A stretch of 64,000 bases of DNA. Origin: Terasakiella sp. SH-1 (GTDB taxonomy: Bacteria > Pseudomonadota > Alphaproteobacteria > Rhodospirillales > Terasakiellaceae). Below are positions 34,433-43,507 of this stretch, piece by piece (the stretch's first letter is position 1; the number at the start of each line of letters is the position of its first letter). The notes below the pieces were generated by a model. That model did no database searches and was not told the DNA's origin. It saw nothing but the letters and a program-made list of their open reading frames with translations. The DNA is taken from the NCBI RefSeq assembly GCF_004564135.1, contig NZ_CP038255.1:838501-902500 (forward strand). The letters run 5' to 3'. Both the position numbers and the translations under genes were made by a program.

Positions 34433-35197
34433 ATGGTTGATCAGGTCGAGTCAAAAACAGGAATTACAAAAGCAGGCATTTCCTGTGCGTTGGACCTTAA
34501 AGAAAAATACAAGGCCAATCAGCCGATTTGCGTACCCGGCGAGAAAACAAAAATCCTGATGCCGGAAAATCTGCTGAATATTAATCTGGATCTGGAAGCT
34601 CTGGAAGATCCGATGCCGCTTTCCCTGATGGCGACACGTGATCCTGAATCTCCGATGTCTATGGCAGCTGCGGCACGTTTGAGCCCGCAGGCAGGCAAAA
34701 ATAAATTTGTCGGTGAAGTTATGCGCATTGTGGCTGATTCATCCAAACATGAAAATGTGACGCATGCCATTAACATGTTGCATGAAAATGACTTCCACCC
34801 CAAAGCCATTGGTGAAGTCGTTCGTCAAACAAACCGTGTGATCGTTCAAACGCGCAAGCAATTCTCATCTGCACTTCGCCAAAACCTGCATGCCCTGCTG
34901 GAAGGTGATATGGCGCCGCGTTCGTTTGTTCATGAATTTTTTGAGCTGACGGAAAATGGCAACCTGCGCCATGATATCCGCAAGCGTCTGGTGACATCCA
35001 TGTTGCTGTCCACCACCATTCGTCCTTCTATCAAGTTCCTGTTTTTGGAAAACTTTGACCGTTTGCCGGAAGCCGTGCGTATGACCATCATTAAAGATGT
35101 GTTGAACGCCCCGGAAAACCATCACACTGAAGTGATTAAGGAAGAACTTGCCTGGATTGTGAATAACGAAAAAGGCGGTACGTTCAAGTATCACTAA
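34433..35197 (+). CDS. Hypothetical helical protein
   Basis: A 254-residue soluble protein of unknown function. After a short N-terminal part (GITKAGISCALDLKEKYKAN) with a proline-rich stretch (LSLMATRDPESPMSM), residues about 90-250 are mostly helical: FVGEVMRIVADSSKHENVTHAINMLH, LLEGDMAPRSFVHEFFEL, MTIIKDVLNAPENHHTEV. AGGGAAGA lies seven bases before ATG 34433; ATG 34391 is an alternative start in frame. It precedes the metallo-hydrolase gene by 12 bases and is probably co-transcribed with it. Confidence 0.65.
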   Translation: MVDQVESKTGITKAGISCALDLKEKYKANQPICVPGEKTKILMPENLLNINLDLEALEDPMPLSLMATRDPESPMSMAAAARLSPQAGKNKFVGEVMRIVADSSKHENVTHAINMLHENDFHPKAIGEVVRQTNRVIVQTRKQFSSALRQNLHALLEGDMAPRSFVHEFFELTENGNLRHDIRKRLVTSMLLSTTIRPSIKFLFLENFDRLPEAVRMTIIKDVLNAPENHHTEVIKEELAWIVNNEKGGTFKYH

Positions 35198-35209
35198 GCG
35201 CGAAAAGTT

Positions 35210-36241
35210 ATGAGCGACGCTAAAATCCTTTATCCTTTTGATGCAGTGCCTGCTGGCGGTGAGGCTGTGGAAGTCGCGCCCGGTGTGTTCTGGCTGCGCA
35301 TGCCATTACCTTTCAAGCTGAACCATATCAATTTATGGATGTTGGAAGATGGCGATGGCTGGACCATTGTTGATACCGGGATTAATACCCCTGAAGTTCG
35401 TGAAAATTGGGAAACGCTTTTGGCTGGCCCGATGGGGGCAAAGCCGATCAAGCGGATGATTGTGACCCATTTCCACCCTGACCATGTTGGTTTGGCCGGG
35501 TGGTTTGAAGAAAAATTTGATATTGCCTTGTGGATGACCATCGGTGAATGGGGCATGGCGCGTAATCTCAAGCTGGAAACCACAGAACGCTCCACTGACT
35601 ATCTTAATCAATTTTATCATCGGGCAGGCTTTGATAAGGCCCTGATGAATATTATCCCGGAACGCAGTGTTTCTTATCCCTCACGTATTACGGTGCCACC
35701 TGCCGGGATCAGGCGGATTGTGAATGAAGAAAAAATCACCATTGGCAATCACGATTGGGAAGTGATCGTCGGTACAGGCCACAGCCCGGAACATGCCTGT
35801 CTTTATTGTGCGGACCTGAATGTGATGATTTCAGGGGATCAGATTTTACCGCGCATCAGCCCGAATATCAGTATTTGGCCACAAGAACCGGATGCGGACC
35901 CGCTGACCCAGTTTTTGGATAGTCTGGAATTGTTTGACCATTTACCGCGTGATGTATTGGTCTTGCCGTCTCATGACTGGCCGTTTCGTGGGCTGCATTA
36001 TCGCTTGAACCAGCTGGCCTGCCATCATGATGAACGTCTGGAAGAAACGTATAACTTATGTGAAAAGCCCGTAACTGCCTTGCAGGTTTTGCGAGGTCTC
36101 TTCACCCGTGAACTGGATAGCCATCAGGTGTTTTTTGCCATTGGTGAAAGTCTGGCCCATCTCCATTATCTGGTTGCCCAAGGGCGCTTGATCCGTGAAG
36201 ACGGTATGGATGGGGTGACGATGTTTCGGCAGAAACCTTAA
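35210..36241 (+). CDS. Metallo-beta-lactamase-fold hydrolase
   Basis: A 343-residue protein with the MBL-fold dinuclear metal motif HFHPDHVGLAGW, then TGHSPEHACLYC and SGDQILPRISPN giving further ligands, and a C-terminal extension with SHDWPFRGLHYRL. Residues LWMLEDGDGWTIVDTGI form the N-terminal strand pair. The subgroup acts on thioesters, lactones or nucleic acids, so substrate is not assignable. It follows the helical hypothetical protein by 12 bases. Confidence 0.85.
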   Translation: MSDAKILYPFDAVPAGGEAVEVAPGVFWLRMPLPFKLNHINLWMLEDGDGWTIVDTGINTPEVRENWETLLAGPMGAKPIKRMIVTHFHPDHVGLAGWFEEKFDIALWMTIGEWGMARNLKLETTERSTDYLNQFYHRAGFDKALMNIIPERSVSYPSRITVPPAGIRRIVNEEKITIGNHDWEVIVGTGHSPEHACLYCADLNVMISGDQILPRISPNISIWPQEPDADPLTQFLDSLELFDHLPRDVLVLPSHDWPFRGLHYRLNQLACHHDERLEETYNLCEKPVTALQVLRGLFTRELDSHQVFFAIGESLAHLHYLVAQGRLIREDGMDGVTMFRQKP

Positions 36242-36249
36242 GGGCAAAC

Positions 36250-36306
36250 GTCATCCCCGGCGTTATGTAGGGGGGAGGGAGGTCTTCCGCTTTCGTGGAA
36301 GGCGGC
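36250..36306. repeat. Degenerate dispersed gtcatcc element
   Basis: gtcatccccggcgttatgtag, a G-rich run, then cttccgctttcgtggaagg. Only the left end matches the family well; the right half has its own short hairpin (CTTCCgctttcgtGGAAG), and it may double as a weak terminator between the convergent hydrolase and methyltransferase genes. Confidence 0.5.
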
Positions 36307-36318
36307 CTGTTCCTTGAC

Positions 36319-37179
36319 TTACTTATTCACAGCTGCCGCAATGACATGAATCCAGCCAAGATAACCATCTTCGGCCGCACGTTGCCATAATTCCATGCCT
36401 TCACGGGCATTGTCATAAGACTCTTGGCCGATACGCGGCAGGATTTCTGATTTTTTACGTTCCAGCTGCTTTAATGCCCAGCCGTAGGTGCGCGCCACAT
36501 TATCGGACCAGTCATCCCATTTTTCCACCTGAAAATTGGCTTCTTTCAGGTTGATTTCATATTCATGTTTGGACCACATGGACGGGCTTTTGACCCGTTT
36601 GAGGATTTTTTCGCGCAAAGCTGGCGGGGTGGAACGGCGAAGTGTGATTTCAGAAAATGCCAGCAGGCCAAAGGGTTCCAGCACACGGTGGGCTTCGCTT
36701 AAAACACGCATGCGATCCCCGGCATGGAGGAAGCTTTCTTGTGACCAGTAAACCTCAAAGCTGTTATTGGCATAAGGCAATTGGTGATAATCGCATTTTT
36801 CAAAGCGGACTTTCTCAGAAAGCCCTTCGGCTTCTGTTAATTCAGCGGCGCGGGCGAGCTGTTTATCGGAAATATTTGTCGCCAGAATAGAACAGTCAAA
36901 ACTGCGTGAAAGCTGGCGGGCCAATGTGCCATAGCCACAGCCGACTTCCAAAACCTTGCTTTCGTTATGAAGGGCAATGCCGTCAATCATAGTGTCTTTG
37001 GCGCGTTGCATGGCGCTGGGCAGGGTTTCATCGACAGAAGAAAAAAGCCCCAGATGAATGCTGCTGCCCCAAATGCTGCGATAAATTTCGTCAGCAGTTC
37101 CATCATAATAATCGACCGCAGCTTCGACAGCAGATTCAATATGTTGGCTTTTGGCAAGAGAAAGGGGCGTCATGGTCAC
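36319..37179 (-). CDS. Class I SAM-dependent methyltransferase (SDMT-like)
   Basis: A 286-residue methyltransferase. The SAM motif VLEVGCGYGTLARQL and the UbiE/COQ5-type core are clear. The N-terminal YYDGTADEIYRSIWGSSIHLGLF resembles sarcosine/dimethylglycine N-methyltransferases, which make glycine betaine. Partner glycine/sarcosine methyltransferase genes are absent, so this assignment is tentative; other small-molecule methyltransferases share the pattern. Located between a convergent repeat-bearing gap and the SqrR-like regulator on the same strand. Confidence 0.7.
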   Translation of the reverse strand: MTMTPLSLAKSQHIESAVEAAVDYYDGTADEIYRSIWGSSIHLGLFSSVDETLPSAMQRAKDTMIDGIALHNESKVLEVGCGYGTLARQLSRSFDCSILATNISDKQLARAAELTEAEGLSEKVRFEKCDYHQLPYANNSFEVYWSQESFLHAGDRMRVLSEAHRVLEPFGLLAFSEITLRRSTPPALREKILKRVKSPSMWSKHEYEINLKEANFQVEKWDDWSDNVARTYGWALKQLERKKSEILPRIGQESYDNAREGMELWQRAAEDGYLGWIHVIAAAVNK

Positions 37180-37255
37180 AGCTTTATCATCTATTTGGAA
37201 TCAAACAGGCCGCCACAAAATGACGACCTGGTTGTTAATGTACTCGTTATAAAAC

Positions 37256-37579
37256 TTAAGCGCAAGCTGCGGTTTCATCATTTGCACAATAAAGATTGTA
37301 CAATGTTTCAATCACAGTTGCTGCTTCTTCCCCCTTAAGGGAGTAATAAATTGTCTGGGCATCACGGCGGGTTTGCACCAGATTATCGCGACGCAGGCGG
37401 GCCAAATGTTGAGACAGGGCCGATTGGCTTAAGCCGATAATCTCTTCCAGTTCGCCAACAGATTTTTCCTGACCTGAAATCTGGCACAGGATCATCAGGC
37501 GATGCTGGTTGCTCATGGCTTTAAGTAGGGTGCTGGCACGACGGGCGTTTTCTTCGAGTTTTTGGAGTTCAATATCCAT
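37256..37579 (-). CDS. ArsR-family regulator, SqrR/BigR-like (locus A)
   Basis: A 107-residue winged-helix repressor. The HTH is [19 protein letters not shown]. Cysteines C32 (LMILCQI) and C98 (LYNLYCAN) are spaced 66 residues apart, the same as the persulfide-sensing pair of SqrR and BigR (C41/C107, C42/C108 from memory); C106 is extra. Classical ArsR metal-site CxC is absent. In SqrR/BigR persulfide forms a tetrasulfide bridge and releases DNA. A TusA-like gene lies divergently and an RND pair lies nearby. An inverted repeat at 37630-37665 is a candidate operator. Confidence 0.82.
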   Translation of the reverse strand: MDIELQKLEENARRASTLLKAMSNQHRLMILCQISGQEKSVGELEEIIGLSQSALSQHLARLRRDNLVQTRRDAQTIYYSLKGEEAATVIETLYNLYCANDETAACA

Positions 37580-37629
37580 TGATCTATTCGCTGAAAAGTT
37601 TGTTAATAATCTTTCTTAATTGGCTAAGC

Positions 37630-37665
37630 GCGTATATAAGAAGATTGCATAAACGGAATATACGC
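37630..37665. promoter_or_regulatory. Inverted repeat between SqrR-like and TusA-like genes
   Basis: GCGTATAT (37630-37637) and ATATACGC (37658-37665) form perfect 8-bp arms with a 20-base gap, 51-86 bases upstream of the regulator start and 144-179 before the TusA start. A candidate operator in the shared divergent promoter. Confidence 0.4.
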
Positions 37666-37808
37666 AGATACGTTAAAATAATCTACATAAAAATGTGAAT
37701 ATTACGAAAAAAAATAGTATTTATCGTTGTGGGTAAACTGCGTGCTGTTCATTTGCATAAAACCGTCTTATAAGGGCTCTTCCTGTCAGGCAAAGATGAA
37801 ATACAATG

Positions 37809-38036
37809 ATGCAGATTGATCGAACATTAGATGCGTCGGGGATGCGATGCCCCATTCCGGTTTTACGTGCAGGCAAGGAAATTCGTGCCATGCAATCTGG
37901 TGAGGTGATTGAAATCATCGCAACAGACGGGCAGGCCCCACGTGATTTTCATGACTTTTGTCTGGAAGCCGGTCATGAAATTTTGATCAGTGAAGAACGT
38001 GATGGCAAATATGTCATCATCATCCGTAAAGGGTGA
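37809..38036 (+). CDS. TusA-like sulfurtransferase
   Basis: A 75-residue protein of the TusA/SirA fold. The sulfur-carrying cysteine is C14 in GMRCPIPVLRAGKEI (CPxP motif). TusA-family proteins relay persulfide sulfur to tRNA thiolation, molybdenum cofactor or sulfur-oxidation systems. Its position divergent from a SqrR/BigR-like persulfide sensor favours a role in sulfane-sulfur handling (inference). A GTGATGCAG double start is seen; ATG 37809 chosen over 37806. Convergent with the RND gene (16 bases). Confidence 0.85.
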   Translation: MQIDRTLDASGMRCPIPVLRAGKEIRAMQSGEVIEIIATDGQAPRDFHDFCLEAGHEILISEERDGKYVIIIRKG

Positions 38037-38051
38037 AGTGGGGCCCTGATC

Positions 38052-41000
38052 CTAAGCTTTCTTTGGCAACACAATCGTTAACAAAGGTGGAATAATCACG
38101 AGAGTCAGCAGCGCTGATAAGGTCAACCCGCCGACAACGACTGAGCCTAACCCCCGATAAAGTTCTGAGCCCGCACCGGGAAACAGCACGAGGGGCAACA
38201 TGCCAAAGACACTGGTTAGTGTGGACATAAAGATCGGGCGAATACGGCTTTTGGTCGCAAGGCGAATGCTGGCTGCGGGGCTCAGGCGTTCTTCACGCAC
38301 GTGGAACAGGCTTTGATGAACCAACAAAATAGCGTTATTAACTACAATGCCGACCAGAATGACAAAACCCAGTAATGTCAGCATATCAAGAGGCTGTGGT
38401 GTGAAGAGATTGAGCAAGCCAAGCCCGGCAATGCCGCCCGCCGTTGCTAGGGGGACCGACAGCATAATGACAAAGGGATAGACAAAGCTTTCAAACAGAA
38501 CAGCCATGGTGAGATACACAATGGCAACGGCAAGCAACATTTCCCAAACCATCGCATCCCATGCCTGTGTCAGCTTATCAGCCGTCCCCGACATATGAAG
38601 GGTGACACCATTCGGAAGCCCTTCTTTTTGTAGAGGTTTCATCACTTGATCACGCAAAATGTCCATGGCGCTTTCAAGAGGTATATTCGGGCTGGGTCGG
38701 ACCTCAAGCGTGACGGTACGTTGGCGCTCAAGATGGCGGATTTCTGTCGGGCCGGAGGTGACTTTGACATCGGCCACATCATTGACCGATATAATATCGC
38801 CACTTTGGGTCACAACAGGCAGGTAGCCAATGCCTTGAGTTTGAGTGACTTTTTTCTCAGGGCCTTTCAGGGTCAGGTCAATACGTTTGCCTTCAACGGT
38901 AATTTCAGCCACCCGCATGCCATCATTAAAGGCATCTACGGTTTGGCCAAGGTCACGCGCTGTGACCCCATTATCGGCCAGCTTTAACGGGTCGGGATAA
39001 ACGCGCACTTCCGGGGCACCCAGTTCCAAGCCCGGCTTTGGCCTGAATTGGTTGCCTTCGGTACGAGGAAGAAGCTGGGTGATTTTCCCGGTGGCACGCA
39101 GGGCGACTTCCAGTACTTTTTCAAGATCAGGGCCAGATACATTTAAATCAATGGACCGCCCAGACCCAATGGATCGGCCAAATAGCGAGGGTTGAGTAAC
39201 AAAGCCAAAGGTTCCCGGTTCACTAAAGACCGGCTGGCGCAGCACCGGGATCAGTTCTGCCGCACGCGAGGGGTCTTCACTTGCCGCGCCAACAAAGGTA
39301 GTCGTGTTACGTGCAACGAAGAAGAAATTCTTGATTTTGGGCGGTTGGCCTTCTTCACTTTCCGGTCCGGTCTCACTGGACCAGAGATGTTTAACAGCGT
39401 TTTCAACCCGATTGGCAATGCCGGTGGTGGTTTCCAGATTATACCCCGGTGGGGGGAGCAACATGCCGAAGACGAGATTACGATTGCCTTCGGGCAGGTA
39501 TTCCATCTTGGGTAAAAAGGCCCAGCTGGCAAGCAAGGCACTCAGGCTGATTGCACCAACCACAATGAGGGAGCGAATTTTTGATTTGGTAACAAGGTCG
39601 GTATAATCCAGCACCTTTTGAACGAAGAGAGCCGCAAATTTATCAAGGGCTGGTAATTTTACCTCATCTTCATCCTTGCTGTATTGCTCTTTGAGCAGGC
39701 GGTTGGACAGGGCCGGGATAACGGTGATGGCAACCACAAGGGAAAGCAGGACAGCAACGGAAATGGCGACTGCAATATCACGAAACAGCTGGCCGATTTC
39801 CAAATTCATGATCAGCAGCGGCAGGAAAACCAAAACGGTGGTCAGGGCTGAAACCAGTACGGCACTCCAAACCTGAGCTGCGCCTTGATAGGCGGCCTCA
39901 GAGCGTGATTTGCCTTCTTGTCGCAGGCGATAGATATTTTCCAGCACGACAATGGCTGCATCGACCACCATGCCAACAGCAAAGGCAATGCCCGCCAGTG
40001 AAATCACGTTGATCGAGCGCCCCATGGCGGCCATGGCGACGAAGGACCCAATGACGGAAACCGGAATGGCAAGGGAAATAATGACGGTTGCCCGTGTTGA
40101 CCGTAAGAAGACCAGCAGGACAAGGGCGGCTAAAACACCACCGATATAAATATTTTGCTGTACCAGTTCAATGGCGGAATTGATATAGACCGTTTCATCA
40201 TAGACTTGCGTCAGTTTGAGCTTGGCTGCAGGGAGTTCATTTTCATTGAGTTCGGCAATCGCAGCTTTTAACCCAGTCATAGTTTCAATGACATTGGCCC
40301 CGGTATCGCGTTGGGCATTCATGGCAATGGCAGGTTGGCCCAATTGGCGAATACGGGCTGTTGGCTCTTTATACTTAAAGGTCACATCGGCAATATCAGA
40401 CAGGCGCACCCGCGCCACACGGCCGCTTGCCACATCCTGAGTACTGCGCACCACGACATTTTCCACCTGTTCGGTACTGGTCAGTTCGCCTTCGGTACGT
40501 ACCACATAGCGGCGTTTGCCTTCTTCCACATCCCCAGCAGAGATAGAGGCATTGGCACTGCGCAAGGCGTTGACCACTTGGGGCACGGTCAGCTGATATT
40601 GGCTGAGGCGCACAGGATCAACGGTGACAACCAGTTCACGTTCGGAACCGCCATAGACATTGACCATGGCAATGCCGTTAACCCGTTCTATTTTGTCTTT
40701 AATGACATCTTCGGCAAAATCATCATAGGTGTGAATGGGGCGCTCATTACCGTCAAGGCGTTGCAAGACAAACCAGGCAATGGGGTTATCTTCACTGCCC
40801 GATGTATCAAAGGTGGGCTCGTCTGCTTCTTCTGGATAGCCGGAAACCCGGTCCAGCCGATTGGCGACCAACAGCAGGGCCTTGTCCATATTTTGGCCGA
40901 CAGAAAATTCAAGCGTGATGCGCGAGCGCCCCTGTTCAGAGCGGCTGGTCATTTCATCCAGCCCTTCCAGTCCGCGCAAGACTTCTTCCTGTCTATTCAC

Positions 41001-41189
41001 AATCTCGCGTTCAATTTCAGCCGGGGCGGCACCGGGCCAGTTGGTGCGTACCGTAATGACAGGCTTGCGTACATCAGGGGTAAGCTGAATGGGAATGGTT
41101 TGCAGGGCGACCAGTCCAAACAGAATCGTCATAATCACCGCAGCAATAACGGCAATCGGGCGATAGATGGAAGTATGGATCAGGTTCAT
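38052..41189 (-). CDS. RND efflux permease (locus A)
   Basis: A 1045-residue inner-membrane proton-driven efflux pump of the HAE-type RND family, with 12 transmembrane helices and two large periplasmic loops. In TM4 the motif is VGMVVDAAIVVLENI: the first of the two Asp found in AcrB is kept, while the second is Ala here. Substrate is unknown. The start overlaps the adaptor stop by four bases, so the two genes are a coupled operon; no outer-membrane factor gene is nearby. Regulated possibly by the SqrR-like protein or by the inverted repeat at 42328-42389. Confidence 0.94.
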   Translation of the reverse strand: MNLIHTSIYRPIAVIAAVIMTILFGLVALQTIPIQLTPDVRKPVITVRTNWPGAAPAEIEREIVNRQEEVLRGLEGLDEMTSRSEQGRSRITLEFSVGQNMDKALLLVANRLDRVSGYPEEADEPTFDTSGSEDNPIAWFVLQRLDGNERPIHTYDDFAEDVIKDKIERVNGIAMVNVYGGSERELVVTVDPVRLSQYQLTVPQVVNALRSANASISAGDVEEGKRRYVVRTEGELTSTEQVENVVVRSTQDVASGRVARVRLSDIADVTFKYKEPTARIRQLGQPAIAMNAQRDTGANVIETMTGLKAAIAELNENELPAAKLKLTQVYDETVYINSAIELVQQNIYIGGVLAALVLLVFLRSTRATVIISLAIPVSVIGSFVAMAAMGRSINVISLAGIAFAVGMVVDAAIVVLENIYRLRQEGKSRSEAAYQGAAQVWSAVLVSALTTVLVFLPLLIMNLEIGQLFRDIAVAISVAVLLSLVVAITVIPALSNRLLKEQYSKDEDEVKLPALDKFAALFVQKVLDYTDLVTKSKIRSLIVVGAISLSALLASWAFLPKMEYLPEGNRNLVFGMLLPPPGYNLETTTGIANRVENAVKHLWSSETGPESEEGQPPKIKNFFFVARNTTTFVGAASEDPSRAAELIPVLRQPVFSEPGTFGFVTQPSLFGRSIGSGRSIDLNVSGPDLEKVLEVALRATGKITQLLPRTEGNQFRPKPGLELGAPEVRVYPDPLKLADNGVTARDLGQTVDAFNDGMRVAEITVEGKRIDLTLKGPEKKVTQTQGIGYLPVVTQSGDIISVNDVADVKVTSGPTEIRHLERQRTVTLEVRPSPNIPLESAMDILRDQVMKPLQKEGLPNGVTLHMSGTADKLTQAWDAMVWEMLLAVAIVYLTMAVLFESFVYPFVIMLSVPLATAGGIAGLGLLNLFTPQPLDMLTLLGFVILVGIVVNNAILLVHQSLFHVREERLSPAASIRLATKSRIRPIFMSTLTSVFGMLPLVLFPGAGSELYRGLGSVVVGGLTLSALLTLVIIPPLLTIVLPKKA

Positions 41190-42310
41190 TTCGCTGCCCC
41201 CATTGCCTTGACGGCTTGACCTGGGCGCAGGCGTTCATTGCCGCGTACAACCACGACATCACCATCTTTCAGGCCGGAGAGAACTTCAAAATAACTGCCT
41301 GTAGCATCGCCTAGTTTGACTGGTGTGATGGTCGCTTTTCCGTCTTTGATGGCATAGACCATCTGTTTGCCCTTTTTATTTAAAACAGCATCTTTTGAAA
41401 CGGTGAGGACTTTGCGGGCATCTCCTTGCGGGATATGGACCGTGATGGTCTGGTTACTGGCGAGTTGATAATCTGTCGGGTTAAAGTCAGGTGTGAGCCG
41501 GACGGCACGGGTTCGGGTCAGAGGGTTTTCTTCGGGGACAATTGCCCGCACTGTGCTGGTGAGTTTTTGGCCTTGACCTAAAGTAATGCTGACAGAAGCC
41601 CCTTTTGCCAACCCGCTGAGACGATGGGTTGCCACATCAGCTTCGATTTCCAGATCCCGTGCGTTGATCAGTTTCAGCACCGTTTGCCCAACACTGACAT
41701 AATCCCCCTGATCAACTTGGCGCAAAGTGACCGTACCGGGGTAGGGGGCGACGATCTGGCTATAGGTTAAGTCCAGTTCCCGTAAATTCAAGTCAGCTTT
41801 GGCCTTGCGTACAGCAGCTTCGGCCTCGCTGACCGCACTTTGAGACTTGATTTGCTCCAGTCGTTTATCGTCATAGCGTGCCTGATTAAAAGCAGCTGAT
41901 TTTCTTAAACGTTGTAGGCGTTTGAGTTCTTGGGACACAATATTGAGCTGGGCTTTTGCTGTTTGCAGGGCGGCTTGGGCGCGTTCCAATTCTGCAACGG
42001 CCAGTTCTTTTTGATGGATCAGGCGATCTGCAACCAATTTGACAAGGGGCTGTCCGGCAAACACGTGATCCCCGACATCCACCAGAACATGTGCGATCGG
42101 TGCATTGATGCGTGCAGCAATCTCACTGGCTTGTTTGGCGATGAGGCGCCCGGAAACAGGGATGGTTTGGCTGAGACTGCGAAGTTCCACAGAATCTGCC
42201 CCCACAGCTGTGGCACGAGGAACAGGCTTTTTCTCTTGAGCCTGTACGTTTGTACCCACAACGAGCAGGCCAGCGAGAATCAGGGCAAGAGCTGTCTTTT
42301 GTTTTTCCAC
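41186..42310 (-). CDS. RND efflux periplasmic adaptor subunit (locus A)
   Basis: A 374-residue membrane fusion protein. A signal peptide (TALALILAGLLVVGTNVQAQ) is followed by lipoyl/barrel halves around a long helical hairpin (about residues 90-170, ELERAQAALQTAKAQLNIVSQELKRL) and beta-barrel and membrane-proximal domains (APYPGTVTLRQVDQGDYVSVG). No lipobox cysteine is present, so it is probably anchored by the uncleaved or soluble route. It links the inner-membrane pump to an outer-membrane channel encoded elsewhere. Confidence 0.92.
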   Translation of the reverse strand: MEKQKTALALILAGLLVVGTNVQAQEKKPVPRATAVGADSVELRSLSQTIPVSGRLIAKQASEIAARINAPIAHVLVDVGDHVFAGQPLVKLVADRLIHQKELAVAELERAQAALQTAKAQLNIVSQELKRLQRLRKSAAFNQARYDDKRLEQIKSQSAVSEAEAAVRKAKADLNLRELDLTYSQIVAPYPGTVTLRQVDQGDYVSVGQTVLKLINARDLEIEADVATHRLSGLAKGASVSITLGQGQKLTSTVRAIVPEENPLTRTRAVRLTPDFNPTDYQLASNQTITVHIPQGDARKVLTVSKDAVLNKKGKQMVYAIKDGKATITPVKLGDATGSYFEVLSGLKDGDVVVVRGNERLRPGQAVKAMGAAK

Positions 42311-42327
42311 CGAATTATCCCCTTTAT

Positions 42328-42389
42328 TTGAACCTTTAAAGCCTTGTGAAATGATATTCAGCTTTCTTGACCAAAAGGTAAAGGTTCAA
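42328..42389. promoter_or_regulatory. Perfect 11-bp inverted repeat upstream of the RND operon
   Basis: TTGAACCTTTA (42328-42338) and TAAAGGTTCAA (42379-42389) are exact inverted copies separated by 40 bases, 18-79 bases upstream of the adaptor start. The spacing suggests either two operator half sites bound by a dimer of dimers or a DNA loop. The region also faces the HDAC-like gene on the other strand. Confidence 0.45.
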
Positions 42390-42502
42390 TTTGTAACTGT
42401 TTGTAAGCCTATGCTTAAACACGCTAAAAGAGATTTGGCTTTTGTGTTGATCTTTTCTATGATGTGCCTCACACAAAACGATAAAAAACAGTGGGGACGG
42501 TC

Positions 42503-43441
42503 ATGGCGACATTATTACTTACGCATCCGGTGTGTCTGAAACACGATACCGGGGAACATCATCCAGAACGCCCGGCACGGCTTCGTACCATTTTGCGCCA
42601 TCTTGACCGTCAGGAATTTCATTTTCTGATTCGCGATCAGGCACCGCGTGCGACCCATGCTCAACTGGAACTGGCTCATCCTACCAATTATATTGAAGCC
42701 GTTGAAAAAGCTGTCCCGACAGAAGAGGGGCATTTGAATTCCATTGACGGGGATACGATTGTGTCACCGGGCACATGGGATGCCGCCTTGCGTTCGGCTG
42801 GCGGGGCCTGTTTTGGTGTGGATGAAGTGATGGCAGGCAAGGCGCGCAATGCTTTTTGTGCCACACGTCCACCGGGGCACCATGCAGAAACATCAAAGGC
42901 CATGGGGTTTTGTTTCTTTAACAATGCGGCGATTGGAGCGATCCATGCGGTGGCGAAATATCCTGAGGTTAAAAAGGCAGCCGTGATTGATTTTGATGTG
43001 CATCACGGCAATGGCACGCAGGATATTTTTTATAATAGCCCGAACCTGTTTTATGGCTCTTCCCACCAATCACCGGGCTATCCGGAAACAGGGAAAGAAA
43101 GTGAAACCGGTGTTGCCAATAATATCTGCAATGTGGAATTGGAACCAGGTTCCAAGCCAGAAGAATTTCGCAAAGCTTATTCAGAAAAAATCCTGCCGCG
43201 CCTGCGTGAATTTAATCCGGACTTTTTGATTATTTCTGCCGGATTCGATGCGCATGCCCGTGATCCACTGGCTCATTTGCGTTTGTCCATTGATGACTTT
43301 ATCTGGGTGACCGAAGAATTGCTCAAGGTGGCAAATGAGTGTTGCGAGGGCCGTGTAGTGTCTGTTTTAGAAGGCGGATATGAGGTTGATGCGCTGGCTG
43401 CCAGTGTGGCTGCCCATGTGAAAACACTCATGCATGTCTAA
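42503..43441 (+). CDS. Histone deacetylase-family protein (class II-like amidohydrolase)
   Basis: A 312-residue zinc amidohydrolase of the HDAC/acetoin-utilisation/polyamine-deacetylase superfamily. Active-site motifs are RPPGHHAE (catalytic His pair), DFDVHHGNGTQDIF (zinc Asp and His) and SAGFDAHARDPLA (third zinc Asp). Bacterial members deacetylate polyamines or other acetylated amines; substrate unknown. GGGGAC lies before ATG 42503. It precedes xseB by 66 bases on the same strand, the usual gene order in this class. Confidence 0.9.
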   Translation: MATLLLTHPVCLKHDTGEHHPERPARLRTILRHLDRQEFHFLIRDQAPRATHAQLELAHPTNYIEAVEKAVPTEEGHLNSIDGDTIVSPGTWDAALRSAGGACFGVDEVMAGKARNAFCATRPPGHHAETSKAMGFCFFNNAAIGAIHAVAKYPEVKKAAVIDFDVHHGNGTQDIFYNSPNLFYGSSHQSPGYPETGKESETGVANNICNVELEPGSKPEEFRKAYSEKILPRLREFNPDFLIISAGFDAHARDPLAHLRLSIDDFIWVTEELLKVANECCEGRVVSVLEGGYEVDALAASVAAHVKTLMHV

Positions 43442-43507
43442 ATGCTTGCTCTAAAGGGGGGGCGGGGCTAGACTGCGCGCCACTTTTAACGAACAGAAGA
43501 TATCTTG

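Noticed and set aside
36250-36306. A G-rich gap that might hold a small gene
   Set aside because: No frame with a start and ribosome site; it is a degenerate copy of the dispersed element.
40311-41219. A 302-codon plus-strand open frame opposite the locus A RND pump
   Set aside because: The pump frame is unmistakable; the antisense frame is a by-product of its codon use and has no recognisable domain.
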